DNA from: Pseudomonas sp. GD04091
Lineage (GTDB): Bacteria > Pseudomonadota > Gammaproteobacteria > Pseudomonadales > Pseudomonadaceae
Direction of reading: 5' to 3'
Length of the DNA: 64,000 bases
NCBI RefSeq assembly: GCF_029836165.1
Contig: NZ_JAOEBG010000019.1
Coordinates: 1 to 64,000, forward strand
The position numbers and the translations under genes were made by a program. Positions 25,151 through 34,120 of the stretch are shown here, piece by piece (the stretch's first letter is position 1; each line of letters starts with the position of its first letter). The notes below the pieces were generated by a model that had not been told where the DNA came from, did not search any database, and saw nothing but the letters and a program-made list of their open reading frames with translations.

Positions 25151-25269
25151 CCTGTAGGAGCGGCCTTGTGTCGCGAAAGGGCTGCGAAGCGGCCCCGGCG
25201 ATATTGCAGAAATGCTGAAATTTGGGGCCGCTTCGCGCCCCTTTCGCGACACAAGGCCGCTCCTACAGG
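25151..25269. repeat. REP pair (inverted), overlapping the LysR stop codon
   Basis: Two facing copies of GGAGCGGCCTTGTGTCGCG separated by about 70 nt that includes the GGGGCCGCTTCGCGCCCC stem. The right-hand copy supplies the stop codon (25,263-25,265) of the choline sulfate regulator. Confidence 0.85.
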
Positions 25270-26159
25270 CGCTCCTGCTCCAACCAATCCACGAACCGCT
25301 GGATCAGCGCCCCGCGCCGTTTGCGTGGCGGCAGCACCACGTAGTACCCCCGCGCCGATCGCAAGCTGCCCTCCAGGGGCCGACACAACAACCCTTGCTC
25401 GACCAGCCCATCGACCAGGTGCGCCCAGCCGATCGCCACCCCTTGTCCGGCAATCGCGGCCTGAATCAGCAGCGTGTAGTTATCGAACCGCAGCTGCCCG
25501 GACGGAGGCGGGCTGTCCACGCCAAGACCACGAAACACCCCCGCCCAATCGAACCAGCGGCTGGCCTGCTCACCCTTCAGATGCAGCAAGGGCAATCGTT
25601 GCAAAGCCACGGCCGACAAGGGTTTGCCATGAGCCAGCCGAGGGCTGCAGACCGGGAAGACCTCCTCGTCGAACAACCAGCGGCTCTCGCCCTGGTGAAA
25701 ACGCCCATCACCAAACAGCACCGCCACATCGATGTCCGGGCGCAGCATCCCCTGGCTGCGCTCGCCGGTCACCAGGCTCACGTCCACCTGTGGATAAGCC
25801 TCGTGGAAGCGCTGCAGACGCGGCATCAGCCAGAACGCGGCGAAGGCGAAGTCGGTGGCCACCTGCAACACCTCACGCTGACCACGCCCACTGGCCAAGG
25901 CAACGCCATCGTCCATGGCCTGAAGCCCTTGATGTACCTGTTCGAACAGCAACTGGCCCGCTTCGGTCAGCTCGATGCCCCGGTAGATACGGTCGAACAA
26001 CCGCGTCCCCAGTTGCGCCTCCAGGCGCTTCACCTGCTGGCTCACCGCCGGCTGGGTGGTGCCCAGCTCCAGCGCCGCAGCCGTGAAACCGCGTAGGCGA
26101 GCGGCGGACTCGAACACGCGCAAGGCGTCAAGGGACAGGTCGGCAAGGTGCTCAAACAT
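25263..26159 (-). CDS. LysR-type regulator, probably of choline sulfate use
   Basis: A 298-aa LysR regulator with an N-terminal HTH (LDALRVFESAARLRGFTAAALELGTTQPAVSQQVKRLEAQLG) and a full effector domain. It is divergent from the choline sulfatase gene with a 109-bp shared promoter region. This matches the regulator of choline sulfate utilisation found next to betC in other proteobacteria. The last codons lie in a REP element, which may have replaced the original 3' end. Confidence 0.88.
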   Translation of the reverse strand: MFEHLADLSLDALRVFESAARLRGFTAAALELGTTQPAVSQQVKRLEAQLGTRLFDRIYRGIELTEAGQLLFEQVHQGLQAMDDGVALASGRGQREVLQVATDFAFAAFWLMPRLQRFHEAYPQVDVSLVTGERSQGMLRPDIDVAVLFGDGRFHQGESRWLFDEEVFPVCSPRLAHGKPLSAVALQRLPLLHLKGEQASRWFDWAGVFRGLGVDSPPPSGQLRFDNYTLLIQAAIAGQGVAIGWAHLVDGLVEQGLLCRPLEGSLRSARGYYVVLPPRKRRGALIQRFVDWLEQERL

Positions 26160-26188
26160 AAGCTTGGCTAATCCCAGTCATTGCCCGG

Positions 26189-26205
26189 CGTGGGCTTTAC
26201 CCACG
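26189..26205. promoter_or_regulatory. inverted repeat in the betC / LysR promoter region
   Basis: CGTGGG-N5-CCCACG, centred in the 109-bp divergent gap. It is a plausible LysR operator, not a matched consensus. A TTATCCACA 9-mer follows directly at 26,206-26,214. Confidence 0.4.
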
Positions 26206-26268
26206 TTATCCACAGCACCATGCTGGATTGCAAGCGCTAACCATAACTCTCGACGATGGAAGGGCACC

Positions 26269-27786
26269 ATGAAGCAACCCAACATCCTGTTCATCATGGC
26301 CGACCAGATGGCCGCGCCGCTGCTGCCGATCTACACCCCATCGCCGATCAGGATGCCCAACCTGGCGCGCCTCGCCGAGCAAGCCGTGGTGTTCGACTCC
26401 GCCTACTGCAACAGCCCGCTGTGTGCGCCCTCTCGCTTTACCCTGGTCAGCGGCCAGTTGCCCAGCCGTATCGGCGCCTACGACAACGCCGCCGACTTCC
26501 CCGCCGACATTCCGACCTACGCCCATTACCTGCGCCGGCTCGGCTACCGCACCGCACTGTCGGGCAAGATGCACTTCTGCGGCCCGGACCAGCTGCACGG
26601 CTACGAGGAGCGCCTGACCAGCGATATCTACCCGGCCGACTACGGCTGGGCGGTGAACTGGGACGCGCCTGACGAACGCCCGAGCTGGTACCACAACATG
26701 TCCTCGGTGCTGCAGGCCGGGCCGTGCGTGCGCACCAACCAGCTGGATTTTGACGAGGAAGTGGTATTCAAGGCGCGCCAGTATCTCTATGACCATGTGC
26801 GCGAAGGCGATGGTCGGCCGTTCTGCCTGACCGTGTCGATGACCCACCCCCATGACCCGTACACCATTCCCAAGCGCTACTGGGATCTCTATGAGGCTGT
26901 GGATATCCCGCTGCCCCGCGACGAGATCGCCCAGAACCAGCAAGACCCTCACTCGCAACGCCTGCTCAAGGTCTACGACCTGTGGGACAAGCCCCTGCCT
27001 GTGGACAAGATCCGCGACGCCCGCCGCGCCTACTTCGGCGCCTGCAGCTACATCGACGACAACATTGGCCAGCTCCTGCAGACGCTGGAAGACTGCGGCC
27101 TGGCCGATGACACGCTGATCGTCTTCTCTGGCGACCACGGCGACATGCTTGGCGAGCGCGGGCTCTGGTACAAGATGCACTGGTTCGAGATGTCGGCGCG
27201 GGTACCGTTGCTGATCCACGCGCCCAAGCGCTTCGCACCCGCTCGGATCGCCGCCAGCGTATCCACCTGCGATCTGCTGCCGACCCTGGTCGAGCTGGCG
27301 GGCGGCGCTGTGGATGACACCCTTCACCTGGACGGCCGCTCGCTGCTCGGCCACCTGCACGGGCAGGGCGGTCATGACGAGGTGATCGGCGAGTACATGG
27401 CCGAAGGCACCGTCGGCCCGTTGATGATGATCCGCCGCGGCGCATACAAGTTCGTGTACAGCGAGGACGACCCCTGTTTACTCTACGACCTGAGCCGCGA
27501 CCCGCACGAGCGGGAGAACCTCACCGGCAGCCCGGACCACCAGGCGCTGCTGCAGGCATTTGTCGATGAAGCACGCCAGCGTTGGGACCTGCCCACGCTG
27601 CGCCAGCAGGTGCTGGCCAGCCAGCGCCGCCGCCGTCTGGTGGCCGAGGCGCTGGCCATCGGCAAGCTGAAAAGCTGGGACCACCAACCGCTGGTGGACG
27701 CCAGCCAACAGTACATGCGCAACCACATCGATCTCGACGACCTCGAGCGCAAGGCACGTTATCCAAAGCCCGCACCCCTGGATTGA
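26269..27786 (+). CDS. betC: choline sulfatase
   Basis: Hydrolyses choline-O-sulfate to choline and sulfate, providing choline (then glycine betaine) and sulfur. The 505-aa protein has the sulfatase signature CAPSR with Cys52, which must be converted to formylglycine. Metal ligands are at the N-terminus (FIMADQM) and in VFSGDHGDMLGERGLWYKMHW. The C-terminal family region contains SQRRRRLVAEAL. No signal peptide is seen, so it acts in the cytoplasm. The ATG follows GGAAGGG. It is followed 14 bp later by a choline-type binding protein. Confidence 0.95.
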   Translation: MKQPNILFIMADQMAAPLLPIYTPSPIRMPNLARLAEQAVVFDSAYCNSPLCAPSRFTLVSGQLPSRIGAYDNAADFPADIPTYAHYLRRLGYRTALSGKMHFCGPDQLHGYEERLTSDIYPADYGWAVNWDAPDERPSWYHNMSSVLQAGPCVRTNQLDFDEEVVFKARQYLYDHVREGDGRPFCLTVSMTHPHDPYTIPKRYWDLYEAVDIPLPRDEIAQNQQDPHSQRLLKVYDLWDKPLPVDKIRDARRAYFGACSYIDDNIGQLLQTLEDCGLADDTLIVFSGDHGDMLGERGLWYKMHWFEMSARVPLLIHAPKRFAPARIAASVSTCDLLPTLVELAGGAVDDTLHLDGRSLLGHLHGQGGHDEVIGEYMAEGTVGPLMMIRRGAYKFVYSEDDPCLLYDLSRDPHERENLTGSPDHQALLQAFVDEARQRWDLPTLRQQVLASQRRRRLVAEALAIGKLKSWDHQPLVDASQQYMRNHIDLDDLERKARYPKPAPLD

Positions 27787-27800
27787 GAAGAGAGGCCGCC

Positions 27801-28724
27801 ATGCAGAAGTTCTCCACCGCCGTGCTCGCCCTGGCCCTGAGCCTGGGCACGGCCCACGCCGCCGACGGCGACGCGCAATGCAGCACCGTGAAACTGGCCG
27901 ACCCTGGCTGGAGCGATATCGCCAGCACCAACGCCGTCGCCCGCCTGCTCCTGGAAAGCCTGGGCTACCAGGTGAAGATCGACAGCCTGGCCGTGCCGAT
28001 CATCTACGGCGGCCTCAAGGATGGCCGGGTGGATGCCTTCCTCGGCAACTGGATGCCCGCGCACCAAGGCTTCCACGACAAGTTCGTCGCCAATGGCGAT
28101 GTCCAGCAGCTGGCGCGCAACCTCGAAGGCACCGAGTTCACCTTGGCGGTGCCCGATTATGTGTGGGAGGCCGGGGTGAAGGACTTCGCCGACCTGCACA
28201 AGTACGCCGACAAGTTCGACAAGAAACTCTACGGTATCGGCTCCGGCGCACCGGCCAACCTGTCGCTGAAAGAGATCATCGACAAGAACGACTTCGCGCT
28301 CGGGCAGTGGAAGCTGGTCGAGTCCAGCGAGCAGGCGATGCTGGCCCAGGTGGACCGGGCCGTGAAGAAACAGCAGTTCATCGCCTTTCTCGGCTGGACA
28401 CCACACCCGATGAACGTGAAGTTGAAAATGCATTACCTGACGGGTGGAGAGCAGTGGTTCGGCAGCAAGGGTGATGTGTACACGCTGACCCGCACTGGAT
28501 ATCCACAGGCGTGCCCGAATGCGGCGAAGCTTTTGACCAACCTGAAGTTCTCGCTGGAGATGGAGAACAGCATCATGGCCGAGGTTGTGGACAAGAAGGT
28601 GAGCTTCGATGAGGCGGCCAGGGCCTGGGTGAAGGCTCATCCACAGTTACTGGAAGGTTGGTTGGCTGGCGTGACCACCAAGGGGGGTGGGGACGCAGCA
28701 GAAGCGGTTGAAGCCAAACTCTGA
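27801..28724 (+). CDS. choline/choline-sulfate ABC transporter substrate-binding protein (ChoX-like)
   Basis: A 307-aa periplasmic binding protein of the glycine-betaine/choline (OpuAC) family, with a signal peptide ending AHA-AD. Aromatic residues expected to cage a quaternary ammonium are present (DPGWSDI, GNWMPAH, FLGWTPHPMN). ChoX of Sinorhizobium is the closest named relative I recognise. It follows betC by 14 bp, but no permease or ATPase gene follows, so it must share a transporter encoded elsewhere. Choline-O-sulfate as ligand is inferred from context. Confidence 0.9.
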   Translation: MQKFSTAVLALALSLGTAHAADGDAQCSTVKLADPGWSDIASTNAVARLLLESLGYQVKIDSLAVPIIYGGLKDGRVDAFLGNWMPAHQGFHDKFVANGDVQQLARNLEGTEFTLAVPDYVWEAGVKDFADLHKYADKFDKKLYGIGSGAPANLSLKEIIDKNDFALGQWKLVESSEQAMLAQVDRAVKKQQFIAFLGWTPHPMNVKLKMHYLTGGEQWFGSKGDVYTLTRTGYPQACPNAAKLLTNLKFSLEMENSIMAEVVDKKVSFDEAARAWVKAHPQLLEGWLAGVTTKGGGDAAEAVEAKL

Positions 28725-28744
28725 TTTTTGTCTGATAGGCTGCT

Positions 28745-28847
28745 GGGGCCGCTTTGCGGCCCTTTCGCGACACAAGGCCGCTCCTACAGGCGAGCGCGAA
28801 TCCCTGTAGGAGCGGCCTTGTGTCGCGAAACGAGGGCAAAGCCCTCG
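28745..28847. repeat. REP pair (inverted) inside the choline sulfate gene cluster
   Basis: Facing copies of GCGACACAAGGCCGCTCC and its inverse. Unlike most pairs here it lies between two co-directional genes, the choX-like and SulP genes. It could attenuate expression or stabilise the upstream mRNA. Confidence 0.85.
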
Positions 28848-28873
28848 CCTGCGATACTGAACAGGAACGACGC

Positions 28874-30439
28874 ATGCCTCGTCTCCACCACCTGCTGCCC
28901 TTCCTCACCTGGCTGCCCCGCCAATCGGGCCGCAGCCTGCGCCAGGACCTGCTGGTGGGCCTGAGCGGCGCCATCCTCGCCCTGCCGCAGTCCATCGCCT
29001 ACGCCCTGATCGCCGGCCTGCCCGCCGAATACGGCCTGTACGCCGCCATCGTGCCGGTGCTGGTCGCCTGCCTGTGGGGCTCGTCCTGGCACCTGATCTG
29101 CGGCCCGACGGCGGCCATTTCCATCGTCCTCTATGCCAGCGTCAGCCCGCTGGCCGTCGCTGGCAGCGCCGACTACGTCACCCTGGTGCTGTTGCTGACC
29201 TTCCTCGGCGGGATCTTCCAACTGTTGCTCGGGCTGCTGCGCTTCGGCGCGCTGGTCAATTTCGTCTCCCATTCGGTGGTGCTGGGCTTCACCTTGGGCG
29301 CCGCCATCGTCATCGCCCTTGGCCAGCTGCCGAACCTGCTGGGCATGGACCTGCCAAGCCAGGCCACCGCACTGGCGACCGTGCAGGAGCTGGCCGGCCA
29401 TGTCGGCGAGGTGGACATGCCATCGCTGATCCTCGGGCTGGCCACACTGGTGCTTGGCGTGGCCTTGAAACTGTGGCGCCCACGCTGGCCGAGCCTGTTG
29501 ATAAGTCTGCTTTCGGTCAGCCTGGTGGCTTGGCTGCTGCCCGGCGTGTTCGGCCATGTGCCGCGGGTACCGGCGTTCACCGGCCAGTTGCCGCCGCTGA
29601 GCCCGCTGCCGTTGCTCGATCTGGAGCTGATGCTGCGTCTGCTGCCCAGCGCCGTGGCCATTGGCATGCTTGGACTGGTCACCAGCCTGTCCATCGCCCG
29701 TTCGTTGTCGGCACGTTCCGAGCAATTGATCGACGCCAACCAGGAGATCCGCGCCCAGGGCCTGTCGAACATCGTGGGGGCGTTCTTCTCCGGCTACCTA
29801 TCCTCCGGCTCGTTCACTCGCTCCGGGCTGAGCTATGACGCTGGCGCTCGATCACCATTGGCCGGGGTGTTCTCGGCGTTGTGGGTGGCGTTGTTCGCGG
29901 TGGTTGGTGCCGGGCTGATCGCCCACCTGCCGATCCCGGCCATGGCGGGCAGCATCCTGCTGATCTGCTGGGGGCTGGTGGATCATCGCGGCATCCGCGC
30001 GCTGTTCCGGGTAAGCCGCTCGGAATTCCTGGTGATGGCGCTGACGGCGGCAGCGACGTTGCTGCTGGAGCTGCAGACGGCGATCTACGCCGGGGTGCTG
30101 GCGTCGCTGTTCTTCTATCTCAAGCGCACTTCGAGGCCGCGAGTGCAGCAGAGCCGGGAAGGAGAGGTGGATGTGCTGCGGGTGGGCGGCTCGATCTTCT
30201 TCGGCGCGGCGCATTACCTGCAGGTGCGCTTGCAGCGGTGCCGGGGGCCGCATGTGGTGATCGATGCGCGACAGGTGAACTTCATCGATTACTCGGGTGT
30301 GGATATGTTGCATCGCGAGGCACGGCGGTTGATGCGTAATGGCGGGAGCCTGACGTTGCAGCGGGCACGGCCGCAGGTCATCGAGGAACTGCAGAAGTTG
30401 GAGGGGGTTGAAGGATGTCCGGTCAAATTCCAGGAATGA
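28874..30439 (+). CDS. SulP-family permease with C-terminal STAS domain
   Basis: A 521-aa SLC26/SulP transporter. The membrane domain starts with LVGLSGAILALPQSIAYALIAGLPAEYGLYAAIVP, the SulP signature. The C-terminal STAS domain (about residues 415-515) has VVIDARQVNFIDYSGVDML. It follows betC and the choX-like gene, so it may move sulfate released by choline sulfatase, or possibly choline-O-sulfate itself; both are inferences. ATG at 28,874 is preceded by AGGAACGA; the upstream extension of the frame is REP sequence. Confidence 0.9.
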   Translation: MPRLHHLLPFLTWLPRQSGRSLRQDLLVGLSGAILALPQSIAYALIAGLPAEYGLYAAIVPVLVACLWGSSWHLICGPTAAISIVLYASVSPLAVAGSADYVTLVLLLTFLGGIFQLLLGLLRFGALVNFVSHSVVLGFTLGAAIVIALGQLPNLLGMDLPSQATALATVQELAGHVGEVDMPSLILGLATLVLGVALKLWRPRWPSLLISLLSVSLVAWLLPGVFGHVPRVPAFTGQLPPLSPLPLLDLELMLRLLPSAVAIGMLGLVTSLSIARSLSARSEQLIDANQEIRAQGLSNIVGAFFSGYLSSGSFTRSGLSYDAGARSPLAGVFSALWVALFAVVGAGLIAHLPIPAMAGSILLICWGLVDHRGIRALFRVSRSEFLVMALTAAATLLLELQTAIYAGVLASLFFYLKRTSRPRVQQSREGEVDVLRVGGSIFFGAAHYLQVRLQRCRGPHVVIDARQVNFIDYSGVDMLHREARRLMRNGGSLTLQRARPQVIEELQKLEGVEGCPVKFQE

Positions 30440-30451
30440 GTTTCAGATCCT

Positions 30452-30556
30452 GGGGGCTGCTGCGCAGCCCTTTCGCGACACAAGGCCGCTCCTACAGGAA
30501 GTCGCGGTCCCTTGTAGGAGCGGCCTTGTGTCGCGAAAGGGCCGCAAAGCGGCCCC
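30452..30556. repeat. REP pair (inverted) between convergent genes
   Basis: Facing copies of GCGACACAAGGCCGCTCC and its inverse, flanked by CTGCTGCGCAGC and GGGCCGCAAAGCGGCCC stems, between the SulP and aroE genes. Confidence 0.85.
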
Positions 30557-30568
30557 AAAATCTCAAAA

Positions 30569-31393
30569 TTAGCCGCGTGCCAACTGCCGACGCAGCTCAT
30601 CCAGCACCGGCCCAGTCTGCGGCCGTACCCCACGCCAGATAAAGAACGCCTCGGCCGCCTGCTCGGCCAGCATGCCCAGCCCATCCAGCACCTTCGCCGC
30701 CCCCAGCTTGCTGGCCCATTGGCAGAACGGCGTCGGCTCCTTGCCATACATCATGTCGTAGCAGACGGTGCGCCCCGCCTCGACCAGGCTGTCGGCAATC
30801 GGCGGCAGCTCACCGGACAGGCTCGCGGAGGTGGCGTTGATGATCACGTCCACCGGCTCCTGCAACCAGCTGAAACCACTGGCCACCACCGGCCCCAGCT
30901 CGTCGAACTCTCGCGCCAGTTGCTCGGCTTTCTCAACGGTACGGTTGGCGATCACCAACGATTGCGGGTTGTGCGCCAGGATCGGCTCCAGCACACCCCG
31001 AACAGCACCGCCGGCGCCAAGGACAAGGATGCGCTTGCCAGTCAAGGTCACCCCGGCATTTACCGTCAGGTCTCGCACCAACCCGGCGCCGTCGGTGTTA
31101 TCGCCCTGCAGGGTGCCGTCGGCCAGCTTGGTCAAGGTGTTCACCGCACCAGCACGTTGTGCACGCGGGGTGAGGCTGTCGCACAGGCGATAAGCCTCTT
31201 CCTTGAACGGCACGGTGACGTTGGCACCGCTGCCTTGCTTGAAGAAGCCTGTGGCGCAGTCGCTGAACTCGTCCAGCGGCGCCAGCAGGGTGGCGTATTC
31301 CAGGTCCTGGCCGGTCTGGTCGGCGAACAGGCGGTGGATCAGCGGCGACTTGCTGTGGCCGATGGGGTTGCCGAATACGACGTACTGGTCCAT
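30569..31393 (-). CDS. aroE: shikimate dehydrogenase
   Basis: NADPH-dependent reduction of 3-dehydroshikimate to shikimate in aromatic amino acid synthesis. The 274-aa product starts MDQYVVFGNPIGHSKSPLIH, the substrate-binding signature. It has the catalytic Lys in NVTVPFKEEAYRL, the NADP loop VLGAGGAVRGV and ANRTVEKAE. ATG at 31,393 has GAGGAGC upstream; a longer frame to 31,414 lacks family similarity. It is 25 bp downstream of hemF. Confidence 0.97.
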   Translation of the reverse strand: MDQYVVFGNPIGHSKSPLIHRLFADQTGQDLEYATLLAPLDEFSDCATGFFKQGSGANVTVPFKEEAYRLCDSLTPRAQRAGAVNTLTKLADGTLQGDNTDGAGLVRDLTVNAGVTLTGKRILVLGAGGAVRGVLEPILAHNPQSLVIANRTVEKAEQLAREFDELGPVVASGFSWLQEPVDVIINATSASLSGELPPIADSLVEAGRTVCYDMMYGKEPTPFCQWASKLGAAKVLDGLGMLAEQAAEAFFIWRGVRPQTGPVLDELRRQLARG

Positions 31394-31418
31394 GGGAGCT
31401 CCTCGGTTATCCACAGGC

Positions 31419-32330
31419 TTACTGGGCGAGCCAGTCGCGATCCTGCAGGAAGTAGTCGGTCAGGCGCGCTTCCTCGCTGCCAGGCTCGGCTTTCCAATCG
31501 TAACCCCAGCGTACCTGCGGCGGCAGCGACATCAGGATCGATTCGGTGCGGCCACCGGACTGCAGGCCGAACAGGGTGCCACGGTCGTAGACCAGGTTGA
31601 ACTCGACGTAGCGGCCACGGCGGTATTCCTGGAATTCGCGCTGCTTGGCAGTGTACGGCGTGTCCTTGCGGCGCTGGATGATCGGCAGATAGGCATCGAC
31701 GTAGGCGTCGCCGATGGCGCGCATGAAGGCGAAGCAGGTGTCGAAGTCCCACTCGTTCAGGTCGTCGAAGAACAGGCCGCCAATGCCGCGTGGCTCGCCA
31801 CGGTGCTTGAGGTGGAAGTAGCGGTCGCACCAGGCCTTGTAGCGCGGGTAGACGTCGGCGCCGAATGGCGCGCAGGCCTGCTCGGCGACGCGGTGCCAGT
31901 GCACGCAATCTTCCTCGTTGCCGTAGTACGGGGTCAGGTCGAAGCCGCCGCCGAACCACCACACCGCCTCTTCACCCTCTTTTTCGGCGATGAAGAAGCG
32001 CACGTTGGCGTGGGAAGTAGGCACATGCGGGTTGTGCGGGTGGATCACCAGCGACACGCCCAGGGCCTCGAAGCCACGGCCCGCCAGTTCCGGGCGGTGG
32101 GCACTGGCCGACGGTGGCAGGCCGGCGCCGAACACGTGGGAGAAGTTCACCCCGCCTTTCTCGATCACCTTGCCCTCGCCGATCACCCGCGTGCGACCGC
32201 CGCCGCCGGCATCGCGCACCCAGGCATCCTCGACGAAGCGGGCGCCGCCGTCTTCGGTTTCGAGGGCAGAGCAGATGCGGTCTTGCAGGTCGAGCAGGTA
32301 GGCTTTTACGGCCTCGGTGCGGCTGGTCAT
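31419..32330 (-). CDS. hemF: oxygen-dependent coproporphyrinogen III oxidase
   Basis: Converts coproporphyrinogen III to protoporphyrinogen IX with O2. The 303-aa product contains the family signatures GGGGRTRVIGEGKVIEKGGVN, HPHNPHVPTSHANVRFF and GGLFFDDL. ATG at 32,330 has AGGTGA upstream; the much longer open frame is an overrun. It shares orientation with aroE, as in other pseudomonads. Confidence 0.97.
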   Translation of the reverse strand: MTSRTEAVKAYLLDLQDRICSALETEDGGARFVEDAWVRDAGGGGRTRVIGEGKVIEKGGVNFSHVFGAGLPPSASAHRPELAGRGFEALGVSLVIHPHNPHVPTSHANVRFFIAEKEGEEAVWWFGGGFDLTPYYGNEEDCVHWHRVAEQACAPFGADVYPRYKAWCDRYFHLKHRGEPRGIGGLFFDDLNEWDFDTCFAFMRAIGDAYVDAYLPIIQRRKDTPYTAKQREFQEYRRGRYVEFNLVYDRGTLFGLQSGGRTESILMSLPPQVRWGYDWKAEPGSEEARLTDYFLQDRDWLAQ

Positions 32331-32462
32331 CGGGTCACCTGGAAGGAGCGGGAAAATTCGCCGCGTAGCATACCACCGGCAAACGCCGCGTCGCAGTTGA
32401 CGGCGGTCAAGCAAAGGCGTCCGATAGAAGGCCTTTGCGACCCTCGACGACAGGAGTGTGTG

Positions 32463-33440
32463 ATGGCCAAGCGTATCCAGTTCAGCCAGCATGGCGGCCC
32501 GGAAGTTCTGCAGTTGGTGGAGTTCGAGCCGGCACCGCCCGGCCCGCAGCAGGTGCGGGTGCGCAACCATGCGATCGGCTTGAACTTCATCGATACGTAT
32601 TTCCGCAGCGGGCTGTATGCGCCGCCAGCTCTCCCTTCCGGGCTGGGCACCGAAGCGGCCGGCGTGGTCGAGGCGGTGGGCGAGGGTGTCAGCCGGATCA
32701 AGGTCGGCGACCGCGTGGCCTATGCCGGTGGGCCGCTGGGGGCCTACAGCGAGGTGCATACGCTGCCGGAAGCCAACCTGGTCAAGCTGCCGGAGGCGAT
32801 CAGCTTCGAACAGGCGGCGGCGGTGATGCTCAAGGGGCTGACCACGCAGTACCTGCTCAAGCAGACCTATGCCGTGCAGCCGGGGGACTTCGTGCTGTTC
32901 CATGCCGCCGCCGGCGGTGTGGGCTCGCTGGCGTGCCAGTGGGCCAAGGCACTGGGGGCGAAGCTGATCGGTACCGTGAGTTCTCCCGAGAAAGCCGAAC
33001 GGGCCAAGGTCCTCGGCGCCTGGGCGACCATCGACTACAGCCATGAAGACGTGGCCAAGCGTGTGCTGGAGCTGACAGACGGTCAGAAGTGCGCAGTGGT
33101 GTATGACGGCGTGGGGGCCGATACCTGGCTGACTTCGCTGGATTGCCTGAGGCCGCGCGGTTTGATGGTGAGCTTTGGCAATGCATCAGGAGCGGTGAGC
33201 GGGGTGAACCTGGGGATCCTGTCGCAGAAGGGGTCGTTGTATGTCACCCGGCCGACGCTGGGGAGCTACGCCAACAATGCCGAGAACACCCAGGCCATGG
33301 CCGATGACCTGTTCGCGATGATCGCCAGCGGCAAGCTGGTTGTGGATATCCAGCAGCGGTATCTGTTGAGCGAGGCGGCCAAGGCGCAGGCGGAGTTGTC
33401 GGCGCGGCGGACCGTTGGCTCGACTGTGCTTCTGCCTTGA
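32463..33440 (+). CDS. qor: NADPH:quinone oxidoreductase (zeta-crystallin type)
   Basis: A 325-aa medium-chain reductase without catalytic zinc. It has the quinone oxidoreductase pattern NHAIGLNFIDTYFRSGLY, the NADP fold HAAAGGVGSLACQWAKALGA and YDGVGADTW. It should reduce quinones with NADPH in the cytoplasm. It is divergent from hemF with a 132-bp gap. GACAGGAG lies before the ATG. Confidence 0.94.
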   Translation: MAKRIQFSQHGGPEVLQLVEFEPAPPGPQQVRVRNHAIGLNFIDTYFRSGLYAPPALPSGLGTEAAGVVEAVGEGVSRIKVGDRVAYAGGPLGAYSEVHTLPEANLVKLPEAISFEQAAAVMLKGLTTQYLLKQTYAVQPGDFVLFHAAAGGVGSLACQWAKALGAKLIGTVSSPEKAERAKVLGAWATIDYSHEDVAKRVLELTDGQKCAVVYDGVGADTWLTSLDCLRPRGLMVSFGNASGAVSGVNLGILSQKGSLYVTRPTLGSYANNAENTQAMADDLFAMIASGKLVVDIQQRYLLSEAAKAQAELSARRTVGSTVLLP

Positions 33441-33446
33441 GATCCT

Positions 33447-33486
33447 GGGACCGCTTTGCGGCCCTTCGCCGACCGGCTCCTACAGG
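33447..33486. repeat. REP fragment, degenerate
   Basis: Half-element with the stem CCGCTTTGCGGCCC and CCGGCTCCTACAGG, followed by a decayed second half around 33,498-33,518. Confidence 0.6.
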
Positions 33487-33718
33487 TGATACGTGATCCT
33501 TGTGGGAACCGACTTGTTCAGCTCATTGATGCGATTTTTATTCGACACAACCCTGCTCACCTGCTCGACGGAAGAGCGCAATCGCTTCGCATTGACCTGT
33601 GAACTCAACAGGTATTGCGTTGTTTTCATGTATCGAATCTCCATGGCTACCCAGACTCTGTGGGAACGGGGCCACCTGAAAAGCAGGTGCTGCGATAGAT
33701 GGCACCGGATTTGCCGGT
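33487..33718. other. intergenic stretch without a recognisable gene
   Basis: About 230 bp of mixed composition between two REP elements, more AT-rich from about 33,520 to 33,650. The single open frame across it runs into REP sequence and has no coding character. I see no RNA or operator. Confidence 0.5.
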
Positions 33719-33785
33719 GTTCGCGGGTAAACCCGCTCCCACAGGTTATGCGTGGCCCTTGTGGGAGCGGGCTTGCCCCGCGATT
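33719..33785. repeat. REP pair (inverted) after the DUF3077 gene
   Basis: Facing copies: CGCGGGTAAACCCGCTCCCA and its inverse TGGGAGCGGGCTTGCCCCGC, about 20 nt apart, at the 3' end of the leftward DUF3077 gene. Confidence 0.85.
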
Positions 33786-33793
33786 GCGTCAGT

Positions 33794-34105
33794 TTAGCCG
33801 GCGGTATTCTTGACCGTTGGCGCCGACTCGAGGCCATCGAGCATCGCCTCCACCAACCCCTCCGCCATTTCCAGCGAATGCAGGCTGGACCAATACATGC
33901 CTCGTCCCTCGTCGCGCAGGTGGTCGAGGGCCTTGATGCCGGTGTCGTAGGCACAGCGCAGGTAGAGCGCGACGTGTACCAGGGCGTCGTGGGCTTCGAT
34001 GTTGGGGTTTACGGTGAAGAGTGGAGGGTGGCCGGCGTCGCAGCGGCCGAAGGGGTGGGTTGTGGTATTTGGGAGTGGTGGATCGGGAACAAGCTTTCTA
34101 GTCAT
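33794..34105 (-). CDS. DUF3077-family small protein
   Basis: A 103-aa protein that I recognise as the Pseudomonas DUF3077 type. The N-terminus is variable (MTRKLVPDPPLPNTTTHPFG). A helical core follows: PPLFTVNPNIEAHDALVHVALYLRCAYDTGIKALDHL ... YWSSLHSLEMAEGLVEAMLDGLE. It has no signal peptide and an unknown role. SD AAGGAG lies 9 nt before the ATG. A T7 run directly abuts that SD and belongs to a highly structured leader (next entry), so expression is probably controlled by premature termination. The frame is open further upstream through the leader, but that part is RNA structure, not protein. Confidence 0.82.
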   Translation of the reverse strand: MTRKLVPDPPLPNTTTHPFGRCDAGHPPLFTVNPNIEAHDALVHVALYLRCAYDTGIKALDHLRDEGRGMYWSSLHSLEMAEGLVEAMLDGLESAPTVKNTAG

Positions 34106-34120
34106 GGGAATTCGCTCCTT

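Noticed and set aside
33493..33813. 106-codon plus-strand frame in the qor-DUF3077 gap
   Set aside because: Its C-terminal third is a translated REP element and the rest has no coding character.
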